Assembly (NCBI RefSeq): GCF_026241755.1
Contig: NZ_JAPJDA010000001.1
Coordinates: 227,961-291,960 of the forward strand
Source: Salinimicrobium profundisediminis
Lineage (GTDB): Bacteria; Bacteroidota; Bacteroidia; Flavobacteriales; Flavobacteriaceae
Length of the DNA stretch: 64,000 nt
Reading direction: 5' to 3'
The translations under genes were made by a program, and so were the position numbers. The notes below the pieces were generated by a model. That model searched no databases. It was not told the DNA's origin and saw nothing but the letters and a program-made list of their open reading frames with translations. Below are positions 42,330-51,307 of the stretch, piece after piece (within the stretch, counting starts at the first letter, position 1; the number at the start of each line of letters is the position of its first letter).

Positions 42330-44558
42330 ATGAAGAACTTTACTCTTTTAATGGTGGCATTTCTTTACTTTTCCTTTTCCTATTCCCAGGGAAAAAGCCT
42401 ACAGGAAGTAGATGAAATAAATGCCACTATTGAACAACTGTTGGAAAACGCAGAAGAGTCAATTAACAGTATACATTTTGATCAGGCTCTACGCGAATTA
42501 AACACGGCACTTGAACTTTCAAGATCTATAGATCATCCAAGGTTAATTGCCCTTTCCAGCAGTATTCTGGCCCAGCTCTATTATGTACGTCATGAACATG
42601 ACCGTGCAGCAACCGAGCTGCAACGAGCCATATCCATTCAGAGGGAAATAGAAGATGAAGAAGGCCTGGCTTATAGCTATCTTAACTTCGGAAAGATCTT
42701 TACTGCGAAGAAAATTTTTGATCGTGCCACCGAGTATTTTGACCTTGCTGAAGCCCTCTACAAAAAACAGGAGGACAGCGAAGGAATTGGAGCTGTAGAG
42801 CTCAACCGCGGAATCCTCTACCTCAATACTGCCGAAAGACCACATGCGGCCCTCTCGCTGCTGAATTCAGCCGAAAAAAAATTGCGAATCCAAAACAACG
42901 AGTACGAACGTTCCCGGGTTCACTATTACAAAGCACGTGCCTATCAGGCTTCAGGACAACTGGCGGAAGCAATGGCGGAAGCTGAAAAAAGTTTGAAAAC
43001 TGCCCAAAAAAATAATTTTGCCGGTATGATTCAGCATACCAAACTGGTACAGAGCCAGCTCCAGGAGGAAATGGGAAATTACCAGGAGGCTTTAATGCTG
43101 CTTCGTGAGAACAACAAAATACAGGATTCTTTATACAATTTAAATGCTGAGGCCCTTGCCGTAGATGCCAGTGCCCGCTATGGGGTTGATTCTATGAAGA
43201 GTACCATGAGCGAGTTGACCCGTAAAAAAGAAGAGGCTGAACGCACGCTTAAAGTCAACAAACTCACCACCATTCTTAGTGTGGCTTTGATCACCATCCT
43301 CTCGCTTTTAACGCTTTCTCTATACAAGAATAACAACCTTAGGGCGCGGGCGAACGATTTACTCCAGAAGAAAAATTCAGAATTAATTACCGCTAAAGAT
43401 AACGCTGAGAAAGCATCACTGGCCAAAGCCCAGTTTCTCTCTACCATCACTCATGAGCTAAGGACACCTCTCTATGCAGTAACCGGCCTTACTCATTTAC
43501 TGCTGGAAGAAAGCCCTACAGAAAATCAAAAGGAACACCTCAATTCCCTCAAATTTTCTGGGGAATACCTGCTTTCCCTTATCAATAACATTCTTGACCT
43601 CAACAAGCTGGAAGCTAAAAAAGTGGAAATGCTTGAAAGTTCTTTTAATCTGAAAAAGAGGATTACAGATGTTCTGATTGCTTTAAAGAATTCGGCCGAA
43701 GACAAAAAGACCAAGCTTCACATCGAGTTTGATCCTGAAATTCCGAAGAAATTGAAGGGCGATCCGCTTAAGATCTCTCAGATTCTTATCAACCTAATCG
43801 GGAATTCTATCAAGTTCACCGAAGATGGTGATATTTGGGTGCGGGTTAAACGCGTAAGCCAGAAAGACAGCAAGGTGCTGCTAAGGTTTGAAGTACAGGA
43901 CACCGGCGAAGGAATTAGCAAGGAGAAACAAAAAGCCATTTTTGAGAACTTTACACAGGGTTCACTACAAATAAATCGAAAGTTTGGAGGTACTGGACTG
44001 GGGCTTTCAATAGTGAAAAACCTGCTCAATTTAATGGACAGTGAAATTCACCTGGAGAGTGAACTGGGAGAAGGTTCTCTCTTCCATTTTGAACTGAACT
44101 TCGAGGCGATGGAACCAGCCAGCCCGCAGGATCAAAAAAGTAACAACGAGATTCCCGAGCCGCTATCAAACGACATTATGCACAATAAAAAGATTCTTAT
44201 TGTAGAAGACAACAAGATCAACCAAATGATCACTCGAAAGATCCTGGAAAAGAATAAGGTGATTTGTGATGTTGCCGACAATGGAACCACTGCTATTACA
44301 AAAGTAAAAGACAACGAATTTGATCTTATTTTAATGGATATTCACATGCCTGGTATTAGCGGGATTGAAGCAACCAGAGAAATACGAAAGTTCAACGAAA
44401 GCATTCCCATTATTGCTCTTACAGCGGTAACTTTAGAAGAGAGCCTTGATGAATTCTACCTCAACGGCTTTAATGATATTATACCCAAACCATACAAAAC
44501 TGAAGAATTCTTTCAGAAAATAAACAAATATTTAAGTCAGCAAAAAGCCACAATTTAA
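42330..44558 (+). CDS. TPR hybrid histidine kinase/response regulator
   Basis: A 742-residue membrane sensor. Signal peptide (about 1-19), about six TPR-like repeats in the periplasmic region (40-290), a coiled coil, one membrane helix (about 311-331), then HisKA with phospho-acceptor His375 in ITHELRTPL. HATPase_c shows NLIGNSIKFTEDGD, DTGEGISKE and GGTGLGLSIVKN. A C-terminal receiver domain (KKILIVEDNKINQM) carries phospho-Asp670 in LMDIHMPG and Lys in PKPYKTEEF. No output DNA-binding domain and no HPt domain, so the phosphate must pass to another protein. Thirty bases after gap, probably with its own promoter. Confidence 0.93.
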   Translation: MKNFTLLMVAFLYFSFSYSQGKSLQEVDEINATIEQLLENAEESINSIHFDQALRELNTALELSRSIDHPRLIALSSSILAQLYYVRHEHDRAATELQRAISIQREIEDEEGLAYSYLNFGKIFTAKKIFDRATEYFDLAEALYKKQEDSEGIGAVELNRGILYLNTAERPHAALSLLNSAEKKLRIQNNEYERSRVHYYKARAYQASGQLAEAMAEAEKSLKTAQKNNFAGMIQHTKLVQSQLQEEMGNYQEALMLLRENNKIQDSLYNLNAEALAVDASARYGVDSMKSTMSELTRKKEEAERTLKVNKLTTILSVALITILSLLTLSLYKNNNLRARANDLLQKKNSELITAKDNAEKASLAKAQFLSTITHELRTPLYAVTGLTHLLLEESPTENQKEHLNSLKFSGEYLLSLINNILDLNKLEAKKVEMLESSFNLKKRITDVLIALKNSAEDKKTKLHIEFDPEIPKKLKGDPLKISQILINLIGNSIKFTEDGDIWVRVKRVSQKDSKVLLRFEVQDTGEGISKEKQKAIFENFTQGSLQINRKFGGTGLGLSIVKNLLNLMDSEIHLESELGEGSLFHFELNFEAMEPASPQDQKSNNEIPEPLSNDIMHNKKILIVEDNKINQMITRKILEKNKVICDVADNGTTAITKVKDNEFDLILMDIHMPGISGIEATREIRKFNESIPIIALTAVTLEESLDEFYLNGFNDIIPKPYKTEEFFQKINKYLSQQKATI

Positions 44559-44632
44559 AAATGTGGCACAAGGTTTGAGTACAGGTAGATTCAAGTTATT
44601 AAGATGATAGTTTGAATTAGCCAAAAAAAGAT

Positions 44633-44666
44633 AAAAGTGAGACCTTACCGGGTCTCACTTTTTTTT
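44633..44666. terminator. Bidirectional terminator overlapping the lpxK 3' end
   Basis: Stem AAAAGTGAGACC / GGTCTCACTTTT, six-base loop, T-run to 44666. The 3' arm covers the lpxK stop codon (44655-44657), so the hairpin serves both the hybrid kinase gene and lpxK. Confidence 0.8.
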
Positions 44667-45662
44667 CACATACTCCAAAACAAGTTCGTCAAACTCCTCT
44701 TTTCTTTGAAGGAAGCGGCTTTGAATAGGCAGGTAGAAAATTTTCTCCCTTGAAATCTCATTTTTGAGCCGCATATAATCCTTTTCGGTAGTGAGTATAA
44801 ATTCCTCATGTTGCAGCTCCCGCAGTTCGGCTTCTGTAAAATTGTGATGATCTTTAAACTTCTTATGTTCAAATTTCAGCCCCAGCGCTTCGAGGTGCTC
44901 AACCATAGGCTGCGGATTTGCAATACCTGTTACCAGTGTAAAAGGGCTTTTTTGAAGATCCTTTAAAGCAAAAGATCCGTTTCTGCCCATCACTTTTTCA
45001 CTATATGCTATAGTCGTAAAGAAAACTTCCTGCCCTGCTGTGGGTTTCAGTTTTTTTACGATCTCCATTTGCTCTTCCACAGAAAGGTTTGCAGGGCATT
45101 TGGTTACCACAATAACCCTGGCCCTTTTTGCACCCGATGCAGGTTCTCTCAGGTCACCTGCCGGAAGTACAAGGTCGTTCCGGTATAATTTTGAATATGA
45201 AGTTAATAAAATATAGAAACCGGCCTTTACCCTTCGGTGTTGAAAGGCATCATCGAGCAGCACTACTTCAGGCTTTGGTTTTACATTCAGAAGTTCTTCT
45301 ATTCCATGACTTCGGTTCTCATCTACAGCAACCGTTACTTCAGGAAATTTGTATTTAAACTGCAGGGGCTCATCTCCAACTTCCGAAGCTGTTTCGGTAC
45401 CGGTAAGCAGGATATAACCGCTGGTTTTTCTTCTGTATCCGCGGCTAAGGGTGGCCACCCTGTAGTTTACCTTTAGCAGCTGGGTCAAATATTCTACCAT
45501 GGGAGATTTACCGGTACCGCCCATACTTAGGTTCCCCACCGCAATAACAGGCAGATCAAAACTGTGAACAGGTAAGATTTCACGGTCGTACAGCTGGTTT
45601 CGAACCCGCATCACAGTACCGTAAAGAATAGAAAAAGGATAAAGAAATTTTCTTGCCGACAT
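44655..45662 (-). CDS. lpxK: Tetraacyldisaccharide 4'-kinase
   Basis: Phosphorylates the lipid A disaccharide at the 4' position to give lipid IVA; membrane-associated P-loop kinase. The start at 45662 (MSARKFLYPFSILYG) yields 335 residues, near the family norm; the open frame further upstream lacks similarity. The N-terminal hydrophobic helix, the P-loop GNLSMGGTGKSP (about residues 52-63), DDAFQHRRVKAG and VTKCP are family motifs. Its last residues overlap a terminator. Only lipid A gene in the window apart from the candidate modification cassette at 53460. Confidence 0.94.
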   Translation of the reverse strand: MSARKFLYPFSILYGTVMRVRNQLYDREILPVHSFDLPVIAVGNLSMGGTGKSPMVEYLTQLLKVNYRVATLSRGYRRKTSGYILLTGTETASEVGDEPLQFKYKFPEVTVAVDENRSHGIEELLNVKPKPEVVLLDDAFQHRRVKAGFYILLTSYSKLYRNDLVLPAGDLREPASGAKRARVIVVTKCPANLSVEEQMEIVKKLKPTAGQEVFFTTIAYSEKVMGRNGSFALKDLQKSPFTLVTGIANPQPMVEHLEALGLKFEHKKFKDHHNFTEAELRELQHEEFILTTEKDYMRLKNEISREKIFYLPIQSRFLQRKEEFDELVLEYVKKK

Positions 45663-45730
45663 GAATGCGAAGGTAATTTTTTTCCTGAAACGTAAAAGAT
45701 CATTTTCAGCCACTTCAGAAAAAAAGATAG

Positions 45731-45751
45731 TTAAAATTTGCCATTTTTGAC
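45731..45751. repeat. Copy of the recurrent palindrome
   Basis: TTAAAATTTGCCATTTTTGA between lpxK and the Nif3-like gene; imperfect left arm. Confidence 0.5.
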
Positions 45752-45843
45752 ACCCTGGTGCAACCGACTTTGCCCCTGCTGAAATCAAAATAAATTTAAT
45801 CTGAAGAGGAAGACTGAATAAGGTAGCCTGGCCAGATAATTTT

Positions 45844-45851
45844 TATCTTTG
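45844..45851 (+). promoter_or_regulatory. -7 box for the Nif3-like gene
   Basis: TATCTTTG, exact match to TAnnTTTG, 23 bases before the start codon at 45875. Confidence 0.45.
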
Positions 45852-45874
45852 ACAAACTCAGCAAAAAAGGAAAA

Positions 45875-46969
45875 ATGTTAGTTAAGGAAATAATTAGGGA
45901 GTTAGAAAAATTTGCTCCTACCGCTTATGCCGAAGATTTTGACAATGTAGGTCTGCTCACCGGTTCTCCCGGCAGCGAGGTTTCAGGAATTCTTGTAACG
46001 CTTGATACACTGGAAACCGTGGTAGACGAGGCCATTGAAAAGAACTGCAATCTTATTGTCGCTTTTCACCCAATAATCTTTTCGGGGCTTAAAAAGCTTA
46101 CCGGCAGCAATTATGTAGAGCGGGCTATTTTGAAGGCTATTAAAAATGATATTGCGATCTACGCCATCCACACCGCGCTAGACAATAGTTTCAAGGGAGT
46201 TAATGATATGATTTGTGAACAACTGGGATTAATTGAGAGGACAATTCTCATCCCCCAGCCCGGTACCATTAAAAAGCTAGTCACATTTGCACCCAAAAAG
46301 AATGCTGCAGAAGTTAGAGAGGCATTATTTGCCGCTGGCGCTGGCACAATAGGAAATTATGACCATTGCAGTTTTAATGTAGCCGGCAGCGGATCTTTCA
46401 GGGGAAATGAAGCATCCAACCCTGTGATAGGGAGAAAAGGCGAAACCCATTACGAGGAAGAAATGCAGATTGGGGTGACCTTCCCGAAGCATCTTGAAAA
46501 GAACATTCTAAATGCCCTTTTTGACAATCATCCTTATGAAGAAGTGGCGTATGAAGTGACGACCCTCGAAAATCCAAATCAGCATATTGGTATGGGAATG
46601 ACGGGGATATTAAAGGAAGAGATGGAAGAAAAGGCATTTTTGGAACAGGTAAAAAAGACCTTTGGCAGTGGGTGTATCCGCCATTCGGCGTTACTGGGAA
46701 AACCCATCAAAAAAGTGGCTGTGCTGGGCGGTAGCGGAAGCTTTGCTATTAACCAGGCCATCGCGGCCGGGGCAGATATTTTTATCACTGCCGATCTCAA
46801 GTACCACGACTTCTATAAAGCTGAGCAAAGACTGGTATTGGCTGATGTTGGGCATTACGAAAGCGAACAGTACACAAAAACCCTTTTGACTACTTATCTT
46901 AAGAAAAAATTTGCTAATTTTGCAGTCGTTTTATCAAACACAGAAACCAATCCTATCAAGTATTTTTAA
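45875..46969 (+). CDS. Nif3-like dinuclear metal centre protein
   Basis: 364-residue member of the Nif3/DUF34 family, a conserved hexameric metal-binding protein that has been proposed as a GTP cyclohydrolase-like or metal-insertion factor; its role is still unsettled. Family motifs: FAPTAYAEDFDNVGLLTG (about 13-30), VAFHPIIFSGLKKLTG with metal-binding His, YAIHTALDN, and in the C-terminal half SFAINQAIAAGADIFITADLKYHDF and DVGHYESEQ. The internal ~100-residue insertion (about 130-230) is the YqfO-type domain. The next gene starts two bases after the stop. Confidence 0.9.
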   Translation: MLVKEIIRELEKFAPTAYAEDFDNVGLLTGSPGSEVSGILVTLDTLETVVDEAIEKNCNLIVAFHPIIFSGLKKLTGSNYVERAILKAIKNDIAIYAIHTALDNSFKGVNDMICEQLGLIERTILIPQPGTIKKLVTFAPKKNAAEVREALFAAGAGTIGNYDHCSFNVAGSGSFRGNEASNPVIGRKGETHYEEEMQIGVTFPKHLEKNILNALFDNHPYEEVAYEVTTLENPNQHIGMGMTGILKEEMEEKAFLEQVKKTFGSGCIRHSALLGKPIKKVAVLGGSGSFAINQAIAAGADIFITADLKYHDFYKAEQRLVLADVGHYESEQYTKTLLTTYLKKKFANFAVVLSNTETNPIKYF

Positions 46970-46971
46970 CT

Positions 46972-47751
46972 ATGGCAAAAAAAACCGATGTTACTGTAGA
47001 AGAGAAGTTAAGAGCATTATACGATCTTCAACTTATAGATTCCAGGGTGGATGAAATAAGAAATGTACGAGGTGAACTTCCGCTTGAGGTAGAAGATTTA
47101 GAAGATGAAGTAGCAGGCCTTAATACCCGTTTGGAAAAAATGGATGCCGACCTTGAAGTGATCGATCAGGGGATCAACACCAAAAAAGTTTTGATAGAAA
47201 ATGCGCAGGCATTGATCAAAAAATATAACGAGCAGCAAAAGAATGTACGTAACAACCGGGAATTCAACGCCCTTTCTAAAGAAGTTGAATTTCAGGAACT
47301 GGAAATAGAACTTGCCGAAAAGCAAATCAAAGAGTATCGTGCTCAAATAGACCAGAAAAAAGACGTTATTGAGCAAACCAAAGAGCGGTTAGCTGAGCGC
47401 CAGAAGCACCTTGACCACAAAAAAGGGGAACTGGATGCCATCCTTGCTGAAACTGAAAAAGAAGAAAAAGCTCTACTGGACAAATCTAAAGAGTATGAGC
47501 AGCAAATCGAAGAGCGCCTGGTAAATGCTTACAAGAGAATCCGTAGCAGCGTGAAGAACGGTTTAGCCGTAGTTCCTGTTGAAAGAGGAGCCTCTGGAGG
47601 TTCTTTCTTTACCATCCCACCGCAGGTGATCATGGAAATTGCAGGACGCAGAAAGATCATCACCGATGAGCACAGTGGCCGTATTCTTGTAGACGAAGAA
47701 CTGGCACAGGAAGAAAGACAAAAGATGAATGAGCTTTTCCAAAGCTTCTAA
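46972..47751 (+). CDS. Coiled-coil protein with degenerate zinc ribbon
   Basis: A 259-residue protein with a long coiled coil (about 10-185) followed by what in homologues is a C4 zinc ribbon. The ribbon region reads ERGASGGSFFTIPPQ and TDEHSGRILVD. In the usual form, GACGGCF...C.HCGRIL, four cysteines bind zinc; here the four positions are Ser, Ser, Asp and Ser, so zinc binding should be lost while the fold-forming residues remain. Two bases after the Nif3-like gene, a pairing common in bacteria. Function is unknown (a nucleic-acid or chaperone-like role has been suggested for the family). Confidence 0.87.
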   Translation: MAKKTDVTVEEKLRALYDLQLIDSRVDEIRNVRGELPLEVEDLEDEVAGLNTRLEKMDADLEVIDQGINTKKVLIENAQALIKKYNEQQKNVRNNREFNALSKEVEFQELEIELAEKQIKEYRAQIDQKKDVIEQTKERLAERQKHLDHKKGELDAILAETEKEEKALLDKSKEYEQQIEERLVNAYKRIRSSVKNGLAVVPVERGASGGSFFTIPPQVIMEIAGRRKIITDEHSGRILVDEELAQEERQKMNELFQSF

Positions 47752-47770
47752 ATTTCATCATATCAATTTT

Positions 47771-47801
47771 AAAAACCCTTCACGCAAGTGAGGGGTTTTT
47801 T
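47771..47801 (+). terminator. Rho-independent terminator after the Nif3 operon
   Basis: Stem AAAAACCCTTCAC / GTGAGGGGTTTTT with a four-base loop and T-run, 20 bases after the stop codon; one GT pair. Confidence 0.85.
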
Positions 47802-47936
47802 GTTGATGGAAATCTTAAGTGAAGAGTTAGATTATTTCTTGATCTCTAACCTGAATTTCAATCTTCTTCTGCGTTAACATCTGTTTCACAGAAATCTATT
47901 TTGGATGGCTTATCTTTAAAGACCAAACCTACAACT

Positions 47937-48512
47937 ATGAAAAAGTTACTTTTCATGCTTATTGCGGTGGTGCTTTTTTCCTGTAAAGACAGAAACAACG
48001 CTACTTCGGAAACTTCAGAAAGAATAGATACCCAAACAATTTCTGCCGACACCCTGCCGCCCGAAAACCTTCAGAAGGAACGGGACGCCCTGCAAACAGA
48101 AAAAGCAACAGCACAGGCATCGGCTTTACCTGCCACAGGATTTTCAGGAAAATATCGAAAGTCAGACAGCGATAAGGGCACAGATTGCAACTGCAACTGT
48201 ATAGAGGTATCTTATGACAGGCCTACAGAGTGGTGTATAGATAAAGATAAAATGTACATAAGCGCCAGGTGCGAAAAAACTGGGGAAAATACTGCAAACG
48301 TCTATTTTATTGCGGCATCAAGAGAAAGTTCTCCCGACAAACCTTTGCCCTGGGACGAATTTGACACCAATACTCCGGTTGCTACCCTCACTTTTCAACC
48401 CGATGGCAGCACTGAGCTGGACTGGCTTGGTTTTTCTAAAGATGGGGAAATTATCACAGAATATGCCCTCTACGGAAAAAAATCACTAGAAGGAACCTAC
48501 ACAAAAGAATAG
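47937..48512 (+). CDS. Lipoprotein of unknown function
   Basis: A 191-residue protein with lipoprotein signal MKKLLFMLIAVVLFSC (Cys16). The mature part has a Glu/Gln/Thr-rich spacer and then a domain with several cysteines, DCNCNCIEVSY, EWCIDKDK and ARCEKTG, which may be disulfide-linked. No family recognised. The gene ends six bases before the MsrA gene and is probably co-transcribed with it, giving two exported lipoproteins side by side. Confidence 0.75.
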   Translation: MKKLLFMLIAVVLFSCKDRNNATSETSERIDTQTISADTLPPENLQKERDALQTEKATAQASALPATGFSGKYRKSDSDKGTDCNCNCIEVSYDRPTEWCIDKDKMYISARCEKTGENTANVYFIAASRESSPDKPLPWDEFDTNTPVATLTFQPDGSTELDWLGFSKDGEIITEYALYGKKSLEGTYTKE

Positions 48513-48518
48513 AATATT

Positions 48519-49178
48519 ATGAAATACCTGCTGCTCACTCTTATTTTTAGTCTCACTGCCTGCGGAAATTCTTCGGGAGAAACAGTGACCCTGCCCGAAA
48601 TTGCCAATGCCGAACCTGTGGAAGCTCCTACCCAGAACGGTCTCAAAAAAGCCTATTTTGCGAGCGGTTGTTTTTGGTGTGTTGAAGCTGTGTTTGAAAG
48701 CGTGGTGGGCGTAAAAGAAGCCATCGCGGGATATTCGGGTGGCCATACTGAGAATCCGACCTATGAAGAGAGCAATACAGGCCGTACAGGCCATGCCGAA
48801 GCCGTAGAAGTGATCTACGACCCCGAAATCATTGACTTCGAAACCCTTACCGATGTGTATTTTGGATCTATGGATCCTACTCAAAAAAATGGACAGGGGC
48901 CCGATATAGGTTCGCAATACCGCTCGATCATCTTTTACCAAAATGCACAACAAAAAAAGATCATTGAACAAAAACTTAAAGAACTGGCAGAACAATATAA
49001 AAAGGCCATTGCTGTAGAGGTCTTGCCTTTCCAAAAGTTCTGGAAAGCTGAAGATTACCATCAAAATTACAAGAAGTACAATCCCAATGATCCATATATC
49101 CGCAATGTTTCGGTACCAAGAATGAACAGGTTTAAAAATAAATTTCCGCAGCTCCTCAAGGAGAACCAACCTGACTAA
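48519..49178 (+). CDS. msrA: Peptide methionine sulfoxide reductase A, lipoprotein
   Basis: Reduces methionine-S-sulfoxide in oxidised proteins. A 219-residue protein with the catalytic GCFWC at Cys51-Cys54 (ASGCFWCVEAVFE), GYSGGHTENPTYEE, GHAEAVEV, and GSQYRSIIF. The first ~30 residues are a lipoprotein signal with lipobox LTAC (Cys15), unlike cytoplasmic MsrA, so this copy should repair proteins in the envelope. No MsrB is fused or adjacent. The preceding gene also encodes a lipoprotein. Confidence 0.94.
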   Translation: MKYLLLTLIFSLTACGNSSGETVTLPEIANAEPVEAPTQNGLKKAYFASGCFWCVEAVFESVVGVKEAIAGYSGGHTENPTYEESNTGRTGHAEAVEVIYDPEIIDFETLTDVYFGSMDPTQKNGQGPDIGSQYRSIIFYQNAQQKKIIEQKLKELAEQYKKAIAVEVLPFQKFWKAEDYHQNYKKYNPNDPYIRNVSVPRMNRFKNKFPQLLKENQPD

Positions 49179-49236
49179 GCCTTTAAAAAAGCTAAATTTT
49201 GCTTTTCTTTACGCCATCGGAACAAGCCTTCAATAA

Positions 49237-50733
49237 ATGGATATTACCACAGAGAATGTACTCTTAATTGGTTCACTTTTACTTCTTATAAGCATACTGG
49301 CAGGAAAAACGTCCTATAAGTTTGGAGTCCCCACGCTTATACTTTTCCTCTCGGTAGGAATCCTGGCAGGATCAGAAGGTATTGGGAAAATTGAATTTGA
49401 CGATCCTCAACTGGCCCAGTTTATTGGAATTGTTTCTTTGAATTTCATACTCTTTTCGGGGGGGCTTGACACCAACTGGCGCAGTATTAAGCCCATTCTC
49501 TGGCACGGTATTTCCCTCTCCACGCTTGGAGTGCTATTTACAGCAGTCTCCCTTGGCACCTTTGTCTGGGCGATTACAGATTTTACTATTTATGAAGGCC
49601 TGCTGCTGGGAGCCATTGTATCATCTACAGATGCCGCAGCCGTTTTCTCTATACTGCGATCTAAAAACATGGCCTTAAAAGCAAATATAAGACCCACGCT
49701 TGAGCTTGAAAGTGGTAGTAACGACCCTATGGCCTATTTTCTTACTATAGCCTTTTTAGGGCTGGTAGTAAACCAGGATCAAAGCCTGCTTTCTATAATT
49801 CCACTTTTCCTTCAGCAAATCCTGATAGGTGCTGCGCTCGGTTTTCTCTTCGGAAAGCTTAGCAAGATCATCATCAATAAGATCACGCTCGATTTTGAAG
49901 GCCTTTATCCAGTGCTGGCAGTTGCACTTATGTTCCTGGTGTTTTCGGCTACAGACAGGCTGGGCGGAAACGGATTTCTAGCCGTGTACCTGGCCGGGGT
50001 TTATCTGGGAAATCAGGATCTTATCCACAAAAGAACCATTATGCGCTTCTTTGATGGGGTAGCCTGGCTTATGCAGATTGTGCTTTTCCTTACCCTTGGG
50101 CTACTTGTTTATCCCAGCGATATTGTGCCTATTGTTGGCCTGGGAATTTTGATTTCGGTATTTCTCATTTTCATTGCGCGGCCCATTGGAGTGATGCTTA
50201 GCCTTGCACCTTTTAAGATGAAAATGCGCCGCCGCTGGTATATTTCCTGGGTGGGGCTAAGAGGTGCAGTTCCCATTGTTTTTGCCACTTACCCGCTTTT
50301 AGCCGGAATTGAAAAGGCGCACATGATCTTTAATATTGTGTTTTTCGTTTCCCTCACCTCAGTTTTGGTACAGGGAACAACCCTTTCAAAAGTAGCGCAC
50401 TGGCTACATGTTGCACTTCCAAAAAAGGCAAAAAAGATCTCTCCTGTTGACGCATTTCTTGCTGATGGAACCAAATCTCTAATTAGGGAGATCACCATTC
50501 CTTCAGAAAATTTTTCTGTAGGTAAGAGAATTGTAGACCTTCATTTTCCCCGAAATGCCATCATTGCCATGATTTCCCGCAACGGAAAATTCCTTACCCC
50601 AAACGGGGCAACTCAAATAGAAGAAGACGACACCCTAATTGTGCTCATGGAAAATCAACGCAACATAGAAGCCGTGTACAACAGCCTGCACCTAAACTAT
50701 GATCCTGAGACAGAAGACGAAAACAATTTGTAG
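49237..50733 (+). CDS. K+/H+ (or Na+/H+) antiporter, CPA1 type
   Basis: A 498-residue cation:proton antiporter like CvrA/NhaP2: 12-13 membrane helices over residues 1-390, with the ion-site motif SSTDAAAVFSIL (about 129-140) and ELESGSNDPMAYFL (Asn-Asp pair of the NhaP group, about 152-165). A C-terminal RCK_C/TrkA-C domain (about 405-490: SLIREITIPSENFSVGKRIV, DDTLIVLM) is present. This domain is typical of K+/H+ exporters that protect cells against K+ overload and alkaline stress. Stands alone; no promoter box is clear. Confidence 0.93.
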   Translation: MDITTENVLLIGSLLLLISILAGKTSYKFGVPTLILFLSVGILAGSEGIGKIEFDDPQLAQFIGIVSLNFILFSGGLDTNWRSIKPILWHGISLSTLGVLFTAVSLGTFVWAITDFTIYEGLLLGAIVSSTDAAAVFSILRSKNMALKANIRPTLELESGSNDPMAYFLTIAFLGLVVNQDQSLLSIIPLFLQQILIGAALGFLFGKLSKIIINKITLDFEGLYPVLAVALMFLVFSATDRLGGNGFLAVYLAGVYLGNQDLIHKRTIMRFFDGVAWLMQIVLFLTLGLLVYPSDIVPIVGLGILISVFLIFIARPIGVMLSLAPFKMKMRRRWYISWVGLRGAVPIVFATYPLLAGIEKAHMIFNIVFFVSLTSVLVQGTTLSKVAHWLHVALPKKAKKISPVDAFLADGTKSLIREITIPSENFSVGKRIVDLHFPRNAIIAMISRNGKFLTPNGATQIEEDDTLIVLMENQRNIEAVYNSLHLNYDPETEDENNL

Positions 50734-50766
50734 CATCATTCCTGCCGGGGCATAAAAAAAGAGCAC

Positions 50767-50786
50767 TTAAAAATGCCCTTTTTGAA
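50767..50786. repeat. Copy of the recurrent palindrome
   Basis: TTAAAAATGCCCTTTTTGAA between the convergent antiporter and ohr genes; one mismatch. A-runs and T-runs could give it weak terminator activity. Confidence 0.5.
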
Positions 50787-50803
50787 TGGTATGAATGAAT
50801 GAT

Positions 50804-51235
50804 TTAATCTTCGTCGTCTAGCATAAGGTTAAGAGTAACATCAATATTATCTCGCGTAGCTCTTGAATAAGGACAAATTTCATGTGCTTCGTTGACCAGC
50901 TTCTCTCCTGTTTCAACATCCACCCCCGGAATATATGAATCGAGAACTACCGAAAGCTCGAGGTCACCATCCTCTGTGGTTCCCAGTTCTACTGAAGCGG
51001 TAACCGAAAAATCGCCGAGGTCTACCTTATGTTTTTTTGCTACAATCTGAAGTGCACTGCCATAACATGCAGAATATCCGGCTGCAAAAAGTTGTTCAGG
51101 GTTTGTCTTTTCGGCACCTTTTCCGCCCATAGATTTAGGCATACTTAGGTCCAGATCAAGAATTCCGTCGTCACTTCTCACATTTCCTTCTCTTCCGCCT
51201 GTTGTGGTGGCAACACCAGTATACAATGTCTTCAT
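50804..51235 (-). CDS. ohr: Organic hydroperoxide resistance protein (Ohr/OsmC family)
   Basis: Thiol-dependent peroxidase that reduces organic hydroperoxides. 143 residues with the two redox cysteines in AGYSACYGSAL (Cys56) and ICPYSRATRDNIDV (about Cys121), and the N-terminal TGVATTTGGREGNVRSDDG typical of Ohr rather than general OsmC. The gene is alone. No OhrR-type regulator gene is nearby, so control by organic peroxides is unproven here. Confidence 0.92.
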   Translation of the reverse strand: MKTLYTGVATTTGGREGNVRSDDGILDLDLSMPKSMGGKGAEKTNPEQLFAAGYSACYGSALQIVAKKHKVDLGDFSVTASVELGTTEDGDLELSVVLDSYIPGVDVETGEKLVNEAHEICPYSRATRDNIDVTLNLMLDDED

Positions 51236-51307
51236 AATGATCTTTTATTTTGTTATTTTAGTAGTTCAATATACAAATAAGATCTCCACCTAAAAACTAA
51301 TCCCGGT

